A stretch of DNA of 62,245 nucleotides from Gnetum montanum (GCA_015680685.1 MNCI01005225.1:166321-228565); one strand, 5' to 3'; counted from the first letter of the stretch, positions 20,790-33,130 are shown. Notes: generated from the letters alone by a model not told the origin. Numbers and translations are program-made.

Positions 20790-22240
20790 ATTCATATAAT
20801 CAAAATTTGGTTCTGGCTAATTCAGTTCTACAAGATGGCTCATTGTCATGTTAGCATTAAGATGATCAAATTAAGCTTATTGAGTTAAGGTTGAAATTAG
20901 AATGGATTATGTTTAAATTATATTTAAATCAAATGAACACTTATTAATAAGAAAGAACTTGCAAACTGGTAATCCAATTTAGTCCATTTTGAGTTTTGCA
21001 AGAGAAGCTATCACATCAACTAATATACTTGAGCTAATATGTTAAGGTAGTACATGAAATCAAAGACTCAGACTTAATATAGCTTAAAAAAGAAGAAATG
21101 GCTTTTAAATAAGAAGCTTGTAGAATCAAAAATTGATTCTGCCAGCAAGTCTAATTTTAGTTCTATCATATAAGCTACTGAATTCTTAAATACAAAAAGC
21201 TTAGGGATCAATTCTACAAAGCTTAAAAAAAGAGTGTTGATCCATGTCATCACAAGTTATAGGTTCTTAGAAATAAAAATTGATTCTATAAAAGAGTGCC
21301 AAGTTGGTTCTACAAAAAATCCTTGTAGTATGTGCCACATGGATTGAATAAGAAAGGCTTGGCTCATAGAATCAAAAAAATGAATCTACAAGAAGTAAAT
21401 ATGGTTCTATAAAGAAATCGCACATCATTTGCCACATATAATTCAAAGGAAGAGATATTTGTAGAACCAAAACTTGACTATATAATAAATCAAAAATTCA
21501 ACTCTATGTGCCACGCCAGCTCATCAATAGTGAACTATTAGAATAAGAAATTAGCTCTAGAAGTGAACTTATTTTTGGTTCTGCCATGTTAGCAAGCTAT
21601 GATTTAGCAATTACAATTATTTAAAGAAAAGAGTTTTTTTCTATGAAGAAAAGGTCTTATCCACATCATCATGAGTTATGTCACTAAAAGCTTATATCAA
21701 GATTTAATATTGATACATTAAAAGGTTACTTTGTAAAACACAATTTGTAGGACCAAATTTTGGTTTTAAAAGCAAGCATTTTAGATTGGTTTTACTAACC
21801 ATATTAGTTCTAAAAATTTAAAAAGTTTTGTAAAACCAAAGAATGATTCTATAAAGAAGTCCAAAACTAGTTCTATAAGCCACATTAACTTTTAACATAA
21901 AACAAGCTTGTAGAACCAAAAGTTGTGCAATTAGAAAGTGCTTATTAGTTATGAAAGTCATGATAGCACTAGAAGTTAAGAAACTCATAGAAATAAAAAG
22001 ATGATTCTACAAGAAATCTAAGAATGATTCTACAAGCGAAGCCTAGATCATTTACCATGTAGGCTTTGGTTCTACAAGCAAGCTTTAAACCAATTCTAAA
22101 AACCACATTTTCATTTAATGTAGATGGAATTTGTAGAATAAAAAAAATGGTTCCATGAATAAAAGAAAATCTAGTTCTACACGCCTGGTAGAACTAAAAG
22201 GTTGGTTCTACTCAAAATCTTGAATCCTACTCTAGAATCA
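20790..22240. repeat. Degenerate tandem array of palindromic units (about 80-90 bp)
   Basis: A unit of the form TGTAGAACCAAAA-TTGGTTCTACAAG, followed by a second TTGGTTCTACAAG and a 'gccac-tta' linker, recurs at about 21117, 21368, 21456, 21747, 21831, 21909, 21988 and 22131. Neighbouring copies are 76-90 bp apart. The two halves of each unit are complementary, so each copy could form a hairpin. Copies are strongly diverged. It has no coding potential and ends close to the truncated left end of element C. Confidence 0.65.
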
Positions 22241-23233
22241 TGAAAGGTTAACAACGTTTTATACAACTTGTCTATGCAACCGCCACTAAACCAAGAGACA
22301 CCTAGTGGCTTGAACATGAAAGGTTAATAATGTTTTATACATGCATGTAGCCTACCTATCCACTTATTAATTCTTGCCATGGTGAAGAATTTAGTTGTAG
22401 GGGAAACCCCCCATTCTAACCTCTAGAATTAATAAGTGTTTTCCATATTTTTTTTATAGTTTTTTATCATTTTCTCATTTCTTGATACAATTTTCCCTAA
22501 CCCTTTCAACTTTTTCCACATTGTTTTTCATTTTCTTTATTAGTAGTCTCGCTTATATATCAAACGATCATGTAGCCCATTGAGGTGAGGCTTTCTCAAT
22601 GTTGTCAAGTCATAAGGGATTACTTATTCAAATAGTGAGCCATGTCATTCATCCACCTATCCCATTAATAAGAGGTTCTTACCATGGTCATAATGATATT
22701 CTTTTTCCATGATCAAAACTCAAAGTAAATTCATAATCATTGTGCCTAAACTAAAAAGTGAAGAACCAAGGGGAAATGTGAAGGGTGTGACATCAAGGGG
22801 ATTTTTGGATTCTCTTTGGCCACTTCTATATGTTCTATCATGTNTTCCATCTATAAACTCCTCCCTTGGATAAAACACCAAGTGATGCTACTCCTTGCAA
22901 CTAAGGTAGTCTTATGGTTGTTAGCTAAAGTGATGAAATGATGTGATGTCACTAAAACATGGCTTGGACTTTTTCTAAATCTTGGAAAGAAGGGCTAATG
23001 ATTATTTAACCATTAATAACATACCAAGATTCATGATGCCTTTGGTAAGACATCTTGTCTTAAGTTCTATAATCCTGTCTACAATCCATCTCATCTTGCT
23101 GTCCATATGATCCTAACTTATGGTTTTGTGTAATGTAGGGTTTTTCCTCAACTTGTTGGTTTTAACATTGTGTTTTGTTTCATAGGTATGCATTGCATTC
23201 AACGCCTTCAATGGCTATGAACATTTTGTGGTG

Positions 23234-23294
23234 TAGTTACACAAGGGCATTATGGGTTGGAGCCTGCTTTGGGGAGGATCCACTTGTGTAACTA
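23234..23294 (+). ncRNA. Conserved stem-loop in element C (possible RNA element)
   Basis: Perfect 12-bp inverted repeat (23234-23245 TAGTTACACAAG; 23283-23294 CTTGTGTAACTA) around a 37-nt loop containing GCCTGCTTTGGGGAGGA. Element D has the same loop, also exactly 37 nt, at 37631-37667. Its 8-bp stem differs by two compensatory pairs. It lies between the pol position and the internal promoter. A role in the element's RNA (packaging, export, dimerisation) is possible but speculative. Confidence 0.6.
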
Positions 23295-23593
23295 TTATAA
23301 CTTGTACTTATTTAACACACCCATATCATTTCTTACCTTCCAAGTACCTCATTGATAAATTTCATGCTTTCCCTTATCATATAATTACCCCATTCCACAC
23401 CATCGGTGTGACACCCATTTTCTTGCATCTCCTAAAGCTTTTAATGTTGATGACTCCATCTTATCCCACTTCCAATGCCTTCAAATGATTCCCTACTTAC
23501 CCTAGAACTATGGACCTAACCTGAAACCTTCCAACTAATCCTACGGCTTCATTTTCCATGCTCAGTACCTTCATTCAATGTAATTTCATGGAC

Positions 23594-23669
23594 CGTGATA
23601 TTGACTACTCAATATTGAGTTGGCCTTGACGTCAGATACTTGATATTGGGTTGAAAAAACCTATAAATA
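23594..23669 (+). promoter_or_regulatory. Internal U3-like promoter module of element C
   Basis: GTGATATTGAC, the palindrome ACTCAATATTGAGT (23607-23620) and GATACTTGATATTGGG are followed by TATAAATA at 23662-23669. The palindrome type is that of C's own LTR (27170-27250, GATACTTGATATCGAG), not the GATATC-GTAC type of element A. It lies 559 bp upstream of the ATG of the env-position ORF. The leader after it is non-coding and carries donor-, branch- and acceptor-like signals. Confidence 0.6.
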
Positions 23670-24220
23670 TGATCCCCATGGTGCCCAAAAATCCATTCTC
23701 TTCATTTGCAACTAGGGGAGTTTTTCAAATTTTCTTTCTTGACTTAGAGATCTATGCAACTAGCTTCCACTTGCAATATCTTACTCAATACTACTCTGAT
23801 TCTTGTATTGTTTGGACCTATTTAAATCTAAAGTGTTCAAGTTAGTTGTGGGGGGTTCTTGTGTGAGAAACTTGCACTGATTTGTCAAAATTTGCTCTCA
23901 CTTGAAGGGTATTACAAGGGTAATAAGGTTAAAAATCTCAAATGTTATAATGAAAAATCAATTGTATTAATTCTAGAAACCTTAATTCTTCCATCCAAGG
24001 AATCATAACTTTCCCAATATGCCATACATATGCAAAAAGGAACTAATACAAAGGGTCATAAACAAGATAAACACTTTTTGTGCATTTTTTTAAAAAAATT
24101 TCTAACTCTACAATCATATGAACCATAGAACTTAGTGGAACTAAGGTCATTACTAAGGTATAAACCTACTAATGATGAATAACAACACCTTAGTAACATA
24201 TGATCCTTGATTGATTGCAG
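23670..24220 (+). other. Leader with putative intron (about 23920-24220)
   Basis: Donor-like AGGGTAAT at 23917-23924, TTAGTAAC near 24191 as possible branch site, and TTGATTGCAG ending at 24220 directly before ATGG. Same order and same position relative to the start codon as in element A. Confidence 0.5.
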
Positions 24221-26954
24221 ATGGACGAAAAAAGAGGAGCTCAAGAAGGACCTTTGCAAGGAGTACCTAAATGCCCAAGAGGAGGTAGGGGCCAACAAGG
24301 CAAGCACATGAAGCATGAAGAACAAGAAGCTCAATCATTTAGTATCCATCAAGAGGCTCCTATCATTGGCCAGTCGGTCCAAGGAGAAGCTATGGAACCC
24401 CAAGCTCCCATGCAAGGACAACACCTCACATTGTCCCCAAAATGCCTTGAGGCCATTCAAAAAAAAAAACATGTTAATCACGGTTATTATGAAGATGAAC
24501 TTCGGCCCATTTATGGAGTTTTCTCTAGAGGTAATTTAGACACAACTTTAGGCTTCACCTTTGTGGCCCATCCTTTTAGATATTGGTGAATGGTACCTTG
24601 GCAAAACATACCAATTCTAACACAATAAGGAAGAAGGTACCACTATCAACATTTGCAGAGTCAATGTTTCATTCTTGATCAAAGCAATCACCAAATCTCT
24701 TAATCTACCAAATGAGGGGGCTAAGTTAGCCCATTTTTCAACAAGGTTTGACCTTAATACTAGGAAACTATGGCTGAGGTGGGCATACAACAAGGATGAA
24801 AACAAATATAATGAAATAAATATAGAAGAAAGGACCTATTTCAAGATAGGCAAATATCATCTCTTCCCCACTAAAGGGCTCAATAGAATCTCCATGTATG
24901 CATCTAGGGAAAGTACCATACTAATGGATAAGTACATGGCTAACCTTTCCCAGTTATAATGCACAGAAATTCAAAGGTGATTTGAAGAGAAGAAGGTAGG
25001 GAAGCCAATAGTTTCATTCCCTTGCCTAATCCGAAAGTTGTGCAAGAGCACTAGAATCTTGGGGGGTACACAAATGACATCCCCAAGAAGGCTCAGAACA
25101 CTTCCTTCACTGAATTACTTAAACTAGTATCACCAAGAAAAGAACTTAGTGAGGAGCAAGAACCAAAGAAGGAGGTAGAACTAGAAAAAAAAGGAGAATA
25201 AGAGCTTGAGAAGCACCATGAGACACAAGATCCACCTTCTCCACCACCAGATTATAAGCTTGTAGTTAGCCACTTACAAAAAATTGCTAAAATGCTTAGC
25301 TAGGGAGCAGAGAGGAATCAAGCCTCTTTAGTGTCCTCAATGATGTTGTGCAGCCCACTATTTTGGTTGATCTAACAAGAGGATAGATTTCTCTATAGTT
25401 AGGAGGAGAATCCCAATGGTCACATGAAATCTATGGTAATACCACATCATTCCAAGTGATGCTTGAAATAGGTGAAGGTTCCATGGTAGTGGTCATGTAG
25501 CATTAGGATGTGGCAAACATAGTAGAGGTAATAATAGATCACATTAAATATTATTTCAATGTGCCTATTATTCCTCCAGTTGATTTGATTGGGACTAGGG
25601 ATGCTCAAACACTTGCTGGGATTTTGATGAATCCTAAAAATGATGAGAATTTGTTAGATCAATTACTGCAAACAAGATAAGGGATGACCACATTATTTAA
25701 CATCCCTAATGATGTCACTACAATACAATCAAATCTCATCACCACCAAAGGAAAGCTGGTCATGGTTAAGACTAGGGAAAACCATGCAAAAGTAGAAGTG
25801 CACAATTTGCAATAGGAACTGGTCATTCTAAGAGTTGAAAATAAGATCTTGTCCAGTTCATTGCACGTGACCAGTTAGACCAATTTAGAATAGAGCTATT
25901 GGAAAAATTTCCTGAAGAGAACAAAGCTACTGAGCAAGAAAAGAAGAAGGCGGTCTGGAATGCCTCCACTATAGAAGCACAAGCTTATGCTCATAAGGCA
26001 TTAATTGCCACCTAAGAAGAGAATAAATAGCTTGCTACTAAAAATTCAAGGTTGACCACCAAAGAAAAATAAAAGAATGTTCTAGAAGATAGTGTCCATT
26101 AGTTAAGAGAAAAATTGATGAAGGTCAACCAAGATATCAGTAGATTGGCCAAGGGAAACATAACCCTCTTGATGGAGGAGGTTCACACCATTCGACAGAA
26201 GTCTACAATTGAAATAAGCACATGTTAGAATGAGGCCAAAAAGCATGAGAAGTTGAAAGAACAATTCTAGGACTAGGTGGGTATGTAGAAGTAAATAAAA
26301 AAACAAGAAATCTAGATGGAAAAAGCTTGCATTGGATCCATGTCTGCACAGAATCATGATTGGTAGCTAATTTTGGATAGTTATGCACTGGTTCACCAGG
26401 TAGAAGCAAAAAATAAAGACCTGTAGATTGAGAATTTGGAAGAATACATGGCATTGGCTAACCTCATATATGCCAACCTTGCCATGTTAATAGCAAGTCA
26501 ACCTAGAAGTGAGCTAGAGACACAAGTAGCAACCACCTATGCATTATACAAGAAAGAGTTTGTAGACAAAAAAGCCACTTCACAGAAACTTCACATAGCA
26601 AACTTAAAACTTGAGGTGGTTAAAGCTTTCCACCATGGACAAAAGGATGTTGCTTCAGACCGAGCTAGGTGATTGACAAATTATCATGAGGTGAAAGGAA
26701 AGGCCACAACCTTTAAAGAGGAACAACAATAGTTTATGGCCTAGTACATGAAGGCCAACAAAATGTTTCCACAACTACCATGCCCTTGGGATGTACCGAC
26801 GCTAGCAAACATTAGCTCAGCATCCTAGATGATACATGATCCAAGGATGAAAGAAGAGAAGTTGCATGTGTTCCTCAACTATTAAAAATTTTAGAAGCCT
26901 AGTGACAAAGAGAAGTAATCAATGGAGGAGCCACTACCTTCAAGAACTACATGA
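24221..26954 (+). pseudogene. Env-position ORF of element C
   Basis: Starts MDEKRGAQEG right after the acceptor-like site and ends at TGA 26952-26954, the same last residues as in element A. It keeps the N-terminal SFSIHQEAP and LTLSPKCLEAI blocks, the globular domain (PLWPIL, YLGKTYQF, NICRVNV, YFKIGKYHLFPTKGLNRIS, SFPCLIRKLC) and the long coiled coil (EYMALANLIYANLAML near 26441). A run of ten or so A at 24461-24471 causes a frameshift. Several stops fall at the same codon as in A, for example after YQF (TAG in A, TAA here). No membrane segment is seen. Confidence 0.75.
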
Positions 26955-27125
26955 GCTTCCTAATTTTGTTTTGTAATGATGTGTTCAATTTTTGTAAAAC
27001 ACCACTGTGGCATGTAAGAGTTCATTTTTTTGTTTGTTTGAGTCAGTTAATAATCCCATACCTTCCCAACATTTTGTAAAATAACTTGTTCTTCATTTTT
27101 TTTGACTCAAGGATGAGTTTTCATT

Positions 27126-27139
27126 CAGTCATGGGGCTA
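27126..27139 (+). promoter_or_regulatory. Polypurine tract of element C
   Basis: CAGTCATGGGGCTA directly abuts the LTR start TGATGAG; it corresponds to CAGTCGTGGGGGTA in the left-edge element with two changes. Confidence 0.7.
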
Positions 27140-28022
27140 TGATGAGTCATTATTGTGTCATCCTCATTATCAGATACCTAATATCAAGGCTCCAATATTA
27201 GATACTTGATATCGAGTCCCAAGAAACAATGTTAGATATATGATATTGTCTCTTCCATGATAGCCTATAAATACGACACTTGGGTGCATGGTTGGGACAT
27301 AGTTTAGTTTCAGATTTTAGTTAGCTTTTTCATAGATTTTTGATTTCCAGTTTTATTATTTCTAGTGCATGCATGCAATGTGATGCTTGTGATTGTATAA
27401 CATTCTTATTTTAGTATGATGTACTTGGACACGTTACATGATCGAAAATAAAGATCGAGATTGCTTCCATCATTGCAGCATCCACTTAGCTCATTATTGA
27501 TTTTAATTGTTTAATTGTTTCATACTTTCCTTAGCTAATTTTTTCATATATTGCTCTTTACAATTTATATCATTAAGTGGAGTGAGTATGACTAATCATG
27601 AGCACTTAAGTGTAATTGCTTGGTAACCCAACAATGTATTGTTTAGTGAGCCCAGTGACATATGCTTGGTAATCGCAACGGTAGTCTCACAAAGTCCAAG
27701 GCATGTGCGAATGAGTAAGAATGGATACTCATCACTTCTAGGCTAGTTTAGATTTTACTTTCTATTGTTCATTAGCTTAATTAATTTATCTCTTATTGTC
27801 ATTAGGAGCAACATAGGATTAGGCAGCGTTAATCATATGACTCACTTTGGACTAAACCATACATGAAAAAGCTACCACTAGTCCAAGGGAGAAGACAACA
27901 AACTATGATCAAAGCATAATGATCTAGATGTACAACTAGTCCCATCCACAAATTTGATATAATTGTGCATGACTACTTGTTATTCATATGGTTGGGCATA
28001 GGGGATACCTTGCTACTCATCA
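27140..28022 (+). repeat. 3' LTR of element C
   Basis: 883 bp, TGATGAG to CTCATCA. Palindromes at 27170-27250 use GATAC/GATATC half-sites unlike those of A. TATAAATA is at 27266-27273 and AATAAA near 27448. A degenerate form of the 33-bp minisatellite is at about 27617-27685. The next five bases are GGTGT. Confidence 0.88.
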
Positions 28023-29071
28023 GGTGTTAATACATTTAGCTTCTTAGACTACCTCCAACATTTCAAGCTAAATATTTTTTAGTTACACTAATGGGTTGAT
28101 GTTGGGATTATAGAGCTAAAAAAAATGAAAGAAATTTTTTTAGTTTTGACAAAGACCACAATTTGGTTGAGAAGCTAGGTCTTAATATCTTAGAAATAAT
28201 GGAAGACTAGCACATGATGTATGAGAGAATAAGCTTCTACAAACCTAGATTTAGACCAAGAACTAACTTGATAAGAGATGTCCTCAATTCCCTAGTAGCT
28301 AAAATAATTTATGAGAATGATAAGCTCCATTTCAAAGGCAAGATGAAGCAATTTATTAACATCAATACTAAGAAGGCATATGAGCTCTATGGTATTATTG
28401 AGCCACACATCAATAAAGAAGAAGCACAATAGATATATGAGAAGGTACTTAGTTATGGATTTTAATAATAACTAGACATAGGAAAGGTTGTAAAGCTCTC
28501 ACCAATACAACTTGTAAAATCTTGGGGCTATCAAAATACCATTCCAAAGATGACTGATCTCAGGTTCTTCCTCAAATTTTTATTTCAACTTTTAATTTTT
28601 TCATATGTCATGAAATCAATTTCATTTGGGATTATCGTGTCTAGGTTTTGCTAGCTCTAGAAAATAGGAGAAAGTTCTTCCCTATGTCATAATCAACCCA
28701 TTAAAACTAGTAAAAGATATTGAAGGATATATGTACTTTGGCAAAGCTAAAGACTAGTAGCCACCTAAAACAAGTAACTAATTTGTTTAGGCTAGGGTCA
28801 TAAAACTATCCCAACAACGATATGCTTACTATCTTCCTAATCTAAATCATGCTTCTAGTGGTTAACAAGGGTTTGCCATCATCAAACATGTCATAGTAAT
28901 AATCTCTGTATCTATCTACCTTATCATGATGATCTCATGTATACTCTTTTCACTGCCTTCTATTCTATATTTGATCTTTATCTTTATCTCCATATCAATC
29001 TATTAGTAGAGCTCTATCTTCATGTCTAAATTCATCTTCATTAGAATTAGAAGATGAATATAAAGAGAAAG
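28023..29071 (+). other. Unclassified DNA with a short coding-like frame (28214-28432)
   Basis: The frame at 28214-28432 (72 codons) is charged and helical (RISFYKPRFRPRTNLI, KGKMKQFININTKKAYEL). The frame closes with TAG but coding-like text continues for some codons. I do not recognise the family. Parts of the region (28377-28400; 28745-28790) resemble 2643-2665 and 3150-3195, suggesting a shared old repeat. Confidence 0.35.
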
Positions 29072-29076
29072 ATGAT

Positions 29077-29931
29077 TGATGAATCACATTATTCTATCTG
29101 CCATGACATCGCGTATGCGATGTCAGGGCTACAACATCAGGTATGTGATGTAGGGGTCTAGCTGTAACCTCAGGTACACAACGTCAAGGTATATACCCTG
29201 AGTCTATAAATACTGTGCCTGGGCTCCAGTTTTCACATCAATTTTTGGTCACTTTCTAGTCAGAGTAGCACAACTTTTACTGTTTCTTCCTTTCAGAGTT
29301 AGAATATTTTTTGAGTGCCCTTAGAGGGAGTCTAAGTGTGTATAGTTCTTTGTTCGAGCACTAATGTACTTAAGCACAATAGTGTGATGAGAATAAAATG
29401 AACTCTTTTGAAAATCCTTGTAGCATTGAGACTAGATTAATGTTTCTTTTAATGCACTTTACTTTACTGCATTTGAACTAAGCAATTTATTTCTAGTAGT
29501 TAATGAACACAAGCACGACCACTTTGAGCATACATATAGTACTTGGTAACCTAGCAACACTTAATTTTTGGTAGCCTAGTAGTGCTATATGTGTTCAGGA
29601 TGTGTTCCAGAAAGTGGGATGGTTACTAATGTTAGGCTAGCTAGGTAGTAGATGAATTAGATCTTCAATTACTTTACCTTTCATTCTTGTTGTAGGTGAT
29701 CAAACTTATAACATATAAATAAGAAAAAATTATATATCTCAATTACACTTAAACCATACCTTTGAACCTCACAAGTGTAGTTGGGAAGACACTGCATTTT
29801 CTCAATGCCCATTTCACTTCCTAGAAAAGCTAGTGCATTAGATAACTATAGGTCCATAGAATTTGACCAGATCATGTGCAACGCCTTAGTAATTCATATG
29901 GTTGGGAATTGGGATACCTAGCTGCTCATCA
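29077..29931 (+). repeat. 5' LTR of element D
   Basis: 855 bp, TGATGA to TCATCA. U3 has a near-perfect 22-nt palindrome at 29104-29125 (GACATC half-sites around GCGTATGC) and two looser ones up to 29190. TATAAATA is at 29205-29212. The 3' partner is 57 bp shorter, mostly because one palindrome unit is missing. Confidence 0.9.
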
Positions 29932-29932
29932 T

Positions 29933-29950
29933 TGGCACTATTGGCAAAGA
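29933..29950 (+). promoter_or_regulatory. Primer-binding site of element D, tRNA-Asp type
   Basis: TGGCACTATTGGCAAAGA matches the complement of the tRNA-Asp 3' end (TGGCGCCGTTGCCGGGGA) at 12 of 18 positions. All mismatches but one are G-to-A or C-to-T. It sits one base after the LTR, as in element A. Confidence 0.75.
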
Positions 29951-30169
29951 CATTTTGGTTGTTTTGTGCACTATCTAGGACCTAGTGAAAAGTATTTAAA
30001 TCGTTGGAATGAAGCTTGGAGTCATATCCTATTTTACCATTACTACAAAAATTATTAGAAGCACACTATGATTTTTATTTCGCTAACTAAGAATATCTTC
30101 TTCTCATAGGAGTGCTTCTCTACCCAAGATTGATAGAGCTTATCAACCATTGCCTCAACAATATTGAAT

Positions 30170-32510
30170 TGTATATACTCATCCTGATGAGTATGTACCG
30201 AACTTCACCTTCATCCTACAACAAGATGAACAGTTTTGATGGCATGACATGTAGGGAAACATTGTGTTGTTGCTTGATTAAGCTATTCCTGGAATGCGAT
30301 ACCAAATTATTACACAATGTGGTCTCCAAGATCACCATGGGGAGTATATTTCAGAAGATACTAATGCCAGGGATTATCATCCCACTGAAGCACAATCTCT
30401 GTGGGACCAACAACTAGAGCAATGTTATGAATTTTTGAAGGGAAAAGAACTTAATAATTCTCCATTCCTATTATGCCAACAAGCTAGTTAGGAATCCTTC
30501 TCTAGGGGTCAACCAAAAAATGAAACTCCTCTCTTTGACTTTAGTGATGGAGGTCAAAACTAGAAGTTGCACTCCATAGTTCATAATCCTGATTCTAGTA
30601 ACTAGGGATCCAATGATAAAGAAGGATTTAGAGGGGTAAGTCAAGGTAGGGATGTAGACAAGAAGCAAGATCATGATCATGGTCGTAATCATATAATAGG
30701 TGGAAGTAGGTGTCATGATGATGCTGGTTCTCCTTCCTCTTCCCTTTCGTCATATTCTTCTTCTTTTGGCTCTGACTGTGACCACAAAAGGCAAGATCAC
30801 GATAGAGGTGATTTCATTGAATGAAATGACTGATGAGACCAAAATGATCAAGGGAACCATTGAGAAAAAAAAGATCAAGGATGTAGACATTCAAGAGAGG
30901 CACATTCCCATGAATGAAGGGATAGTAGAGGGCATCGTAGGCCCCATGACCAAGGCCTCAATGAGCCTCTACTTGCTACTTGAAGTGTGCTTAACATCAC
31001 AGAGGTAGTAAGAATTCCAGCATAGCATGTGAAGGATAGCTAGATTAAATGGTTAGACATAAACAATATTTATCAATTTGAAGGAGGATATAAATCTAAT
31101 TCACAAAATTATCTTCAAGCTTTCCAAGATGCATGTGCCTTTTAGAGCATAGAGAATGAGTGGCAAAAACTGAATTTGTTCTCTAGGACACTCATCAAAG
31201 AAGTAGAAAACTAGTACCAGTCCATAGAGCTACAATCTATTAGACAATGGAGCACTATACTTGAATTTTTTAATGATAAATATCAAATGTACTCCAAATT
31301 TTCCAACTTAAGAAAGAAAATTCAAGGTGGAAATAAGGAAGGAATGAACCCTTGGATGCTGCCATTGGCCGATACTACACCTTAATGCATAAATGTCTAG
31401 GCCATGGTTATTCTCAACTGGATCAACTTCACCAAATAGTATATGAGCTTTGGTCAAAAATGAGGGGAACCTTGATGTCTATGCCTAGGGCAACTATCAA
31501 AACTAAGCATCCATCAAATATAAAGATTAATAGAGCAGGTCATCATAGAGAGGGTAAACTAAGAATAAGAGAAACTACAGAAGGGTACAACCACAATCCT
31601 TCCATTTGCAAGAGGTAGGTTCAATTTTGTGATAGTGAGGACAAGTCCATATTTGATGAGGGGATGAATAATAAAACCTTATCACTTCAAAAATTCTAGT
31701 CTAAACTTATGGCCAAGGTTGATTAGTTATGGGACTCAATGGATAACAGATTCCAAGCTATTCTCAAAATTGCTGAGGAGTCCAAAGAACATGATAATGA
31801 TCATAGGCACAAGAGGTGCAAGGAAGTTGAACGTGCATATCACAAAGGTAAGGGCAAGATTGCTACAATTGAAGAAGTTGCAAATAGTGAATCAGATGAT
31901 GATCATGGGTGTGATGTCTATCAGTATAAAATCTTAAGGGATGTTGCCCCATTGTGTCATATCTATAGGAGTCTAGGGTATATGCCTTACATCCATGACT
32001 TACACAAAGGTAAACATTTATAAGGTTACCTTATCCTCAAGGTAATCTCAGGTAGTTCCACCAACAACAACCATATTATCCAAGTGGAGCTCCACCACAA
32101 CTATATGAATAGTATCAATAGTGGTAGCAACCACAATCATGGGCACTGGCACCACCAAGGCAACAATACCCTTACCGACAACTTGATCCATATGGTTATC
32201 ACGTTCAACAGCGCATGTCTCCACGTGATTCTTCCAGTCATGTTTCTAATTTCCATTATCACTACCACCCTTCAGATTATTATCAAGCTTATTTGCCACA
32301 TAAAAGAAGGGATACCACCTCTTACCCTTACCCTTTTCCTATCCCTACACATACTCTTCCTCCACCTACATAGTTACCACTTGCTCCACCTATGCAGGGT
32401 GAACTACTAGCCCAACTGCAACAATGCAACACTACAAGGGCTATTAATCTACAATTGAATTAGTAGTTGAAGGGGTCAAATGCCCGACCAAAGAAAAGAC
32501 CTTTCTTTTG
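30170..32510 (+). pseudogene. gag: gag of element D
   Basis: N-terminal part 30170-30830 (frame with YVPNFTFILQQDEQF, PTEAQSLWDQQLEQCYEFL, then a His/Asp/Arg/Ser-rich linker). The capsid-like domain is at about 31060-31470: YQFEGGYKSNSQNYLQAFQD, EWQKLNLFSR, FFNDKYQMYSKFSNLRKK, then after a frameshift AAIGRYYTLMHKCLGHGYS. A basic/acidic linker and a Pro/Gln/Tyr-rich tail (32040-32480) follow. It matches gag of element A in domain order. The zinc knuckle is not clearly retained. There are many stops, mostly TAG where A has Gln or Trp. Confidence 0.8.
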
Positions 32511-32639
32511 ACCCTACAGTCTACCTAAGCCCTCACATATACCCATGGTTGACAACCCTACTCTTGCCTCTCCCTCTTCCATATAAAATTCCTTTGGGCC
32601 TCCTTTAAACCAAACTCTGCCTAGGATCCATACTATACT

Positions 32640-33130
32640 GCTTACTCATACTATGTCTAATTGGATTTTTGTAAGAAATATTCCCAGGAAATTAGCTAAT
32701 CCTAGAAATCTTCTAATTTATTTGCAGATTGCTAGAAATGAACTGTGCAAGGCTCTTCTTGATTTAGGTTTTGGTGTCAATTTAATTTTCTATGAGATGT
32801 ACATTGCCTAGAACCTATCTCCTCTCAAGAAGAGAAACATTAGATTAGAATTAGCATACTAGTCCATCACTATTCCATTGCGACTGGTAGAAGACATTAT
32901 GACCACTATCTATGGATGGTCTTATCTTGCTAATTTCCTAGTAATCAAAGTGGAAAACTACAAAGGGGACTTCCCAATCATCATGGGAAGAGCGTGGCTG
33001 AGCATCATTGATGCAAGAATGGGCATTAGAGATCTTTCTTTGGAGATGTCTAAAGAAAATGCATTTGGAAAGATTAAGAAGAAGAGAATTTCATGCATCT
33101 CGTACAATGATAATGGGTGCAATTATGTGT
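32640..33130 (+). pseudogene. Retropepsin-like aspartic protease of element D
   Basis: RNELCKALLDLGFGVNLIFYEMY carries the active-site D at 32761 in the form DLG, typical of Athila proteases (most others have DTG or DSG). A hydrophobic flap region and FPIIMGRAWLSIIDARMGIRDLSLEM follow, the second half of the fold with the usual ILGR-x-FL motif (here IMGRAWL). It matures gag-pol. Two stops interrupt the region between the halves. Confidence 0.82.

Larger units (their letters stand above)
22340..28022 (+). mobile_element. Athila-like element C, 5'-truncated
   Basis: Carries the post-pol U-rich region (22440-22560), the conserved stem-loop, an internal promoter module, the env-position ORF, purine tract and 3' LTR, in the same order as element A. 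The left end at about 22340 lacks gag, pol and the 5' LTR, and no matching LTR occurs back to 16052. Its LTR and coding parts differ far more from A than A does from the left-edge copy, so it is a separate subfamily. A lone N is at 22844. Confidence 0.82.

Noticed and set aside
22340-28022. Joining element C with the LTR at 15111 as one insertion
   Set aside because: The LTR at 15111 pairs with 7823 by sequence and TSD, and its U3 palindromes differ in type from those of the LTR at 27140.
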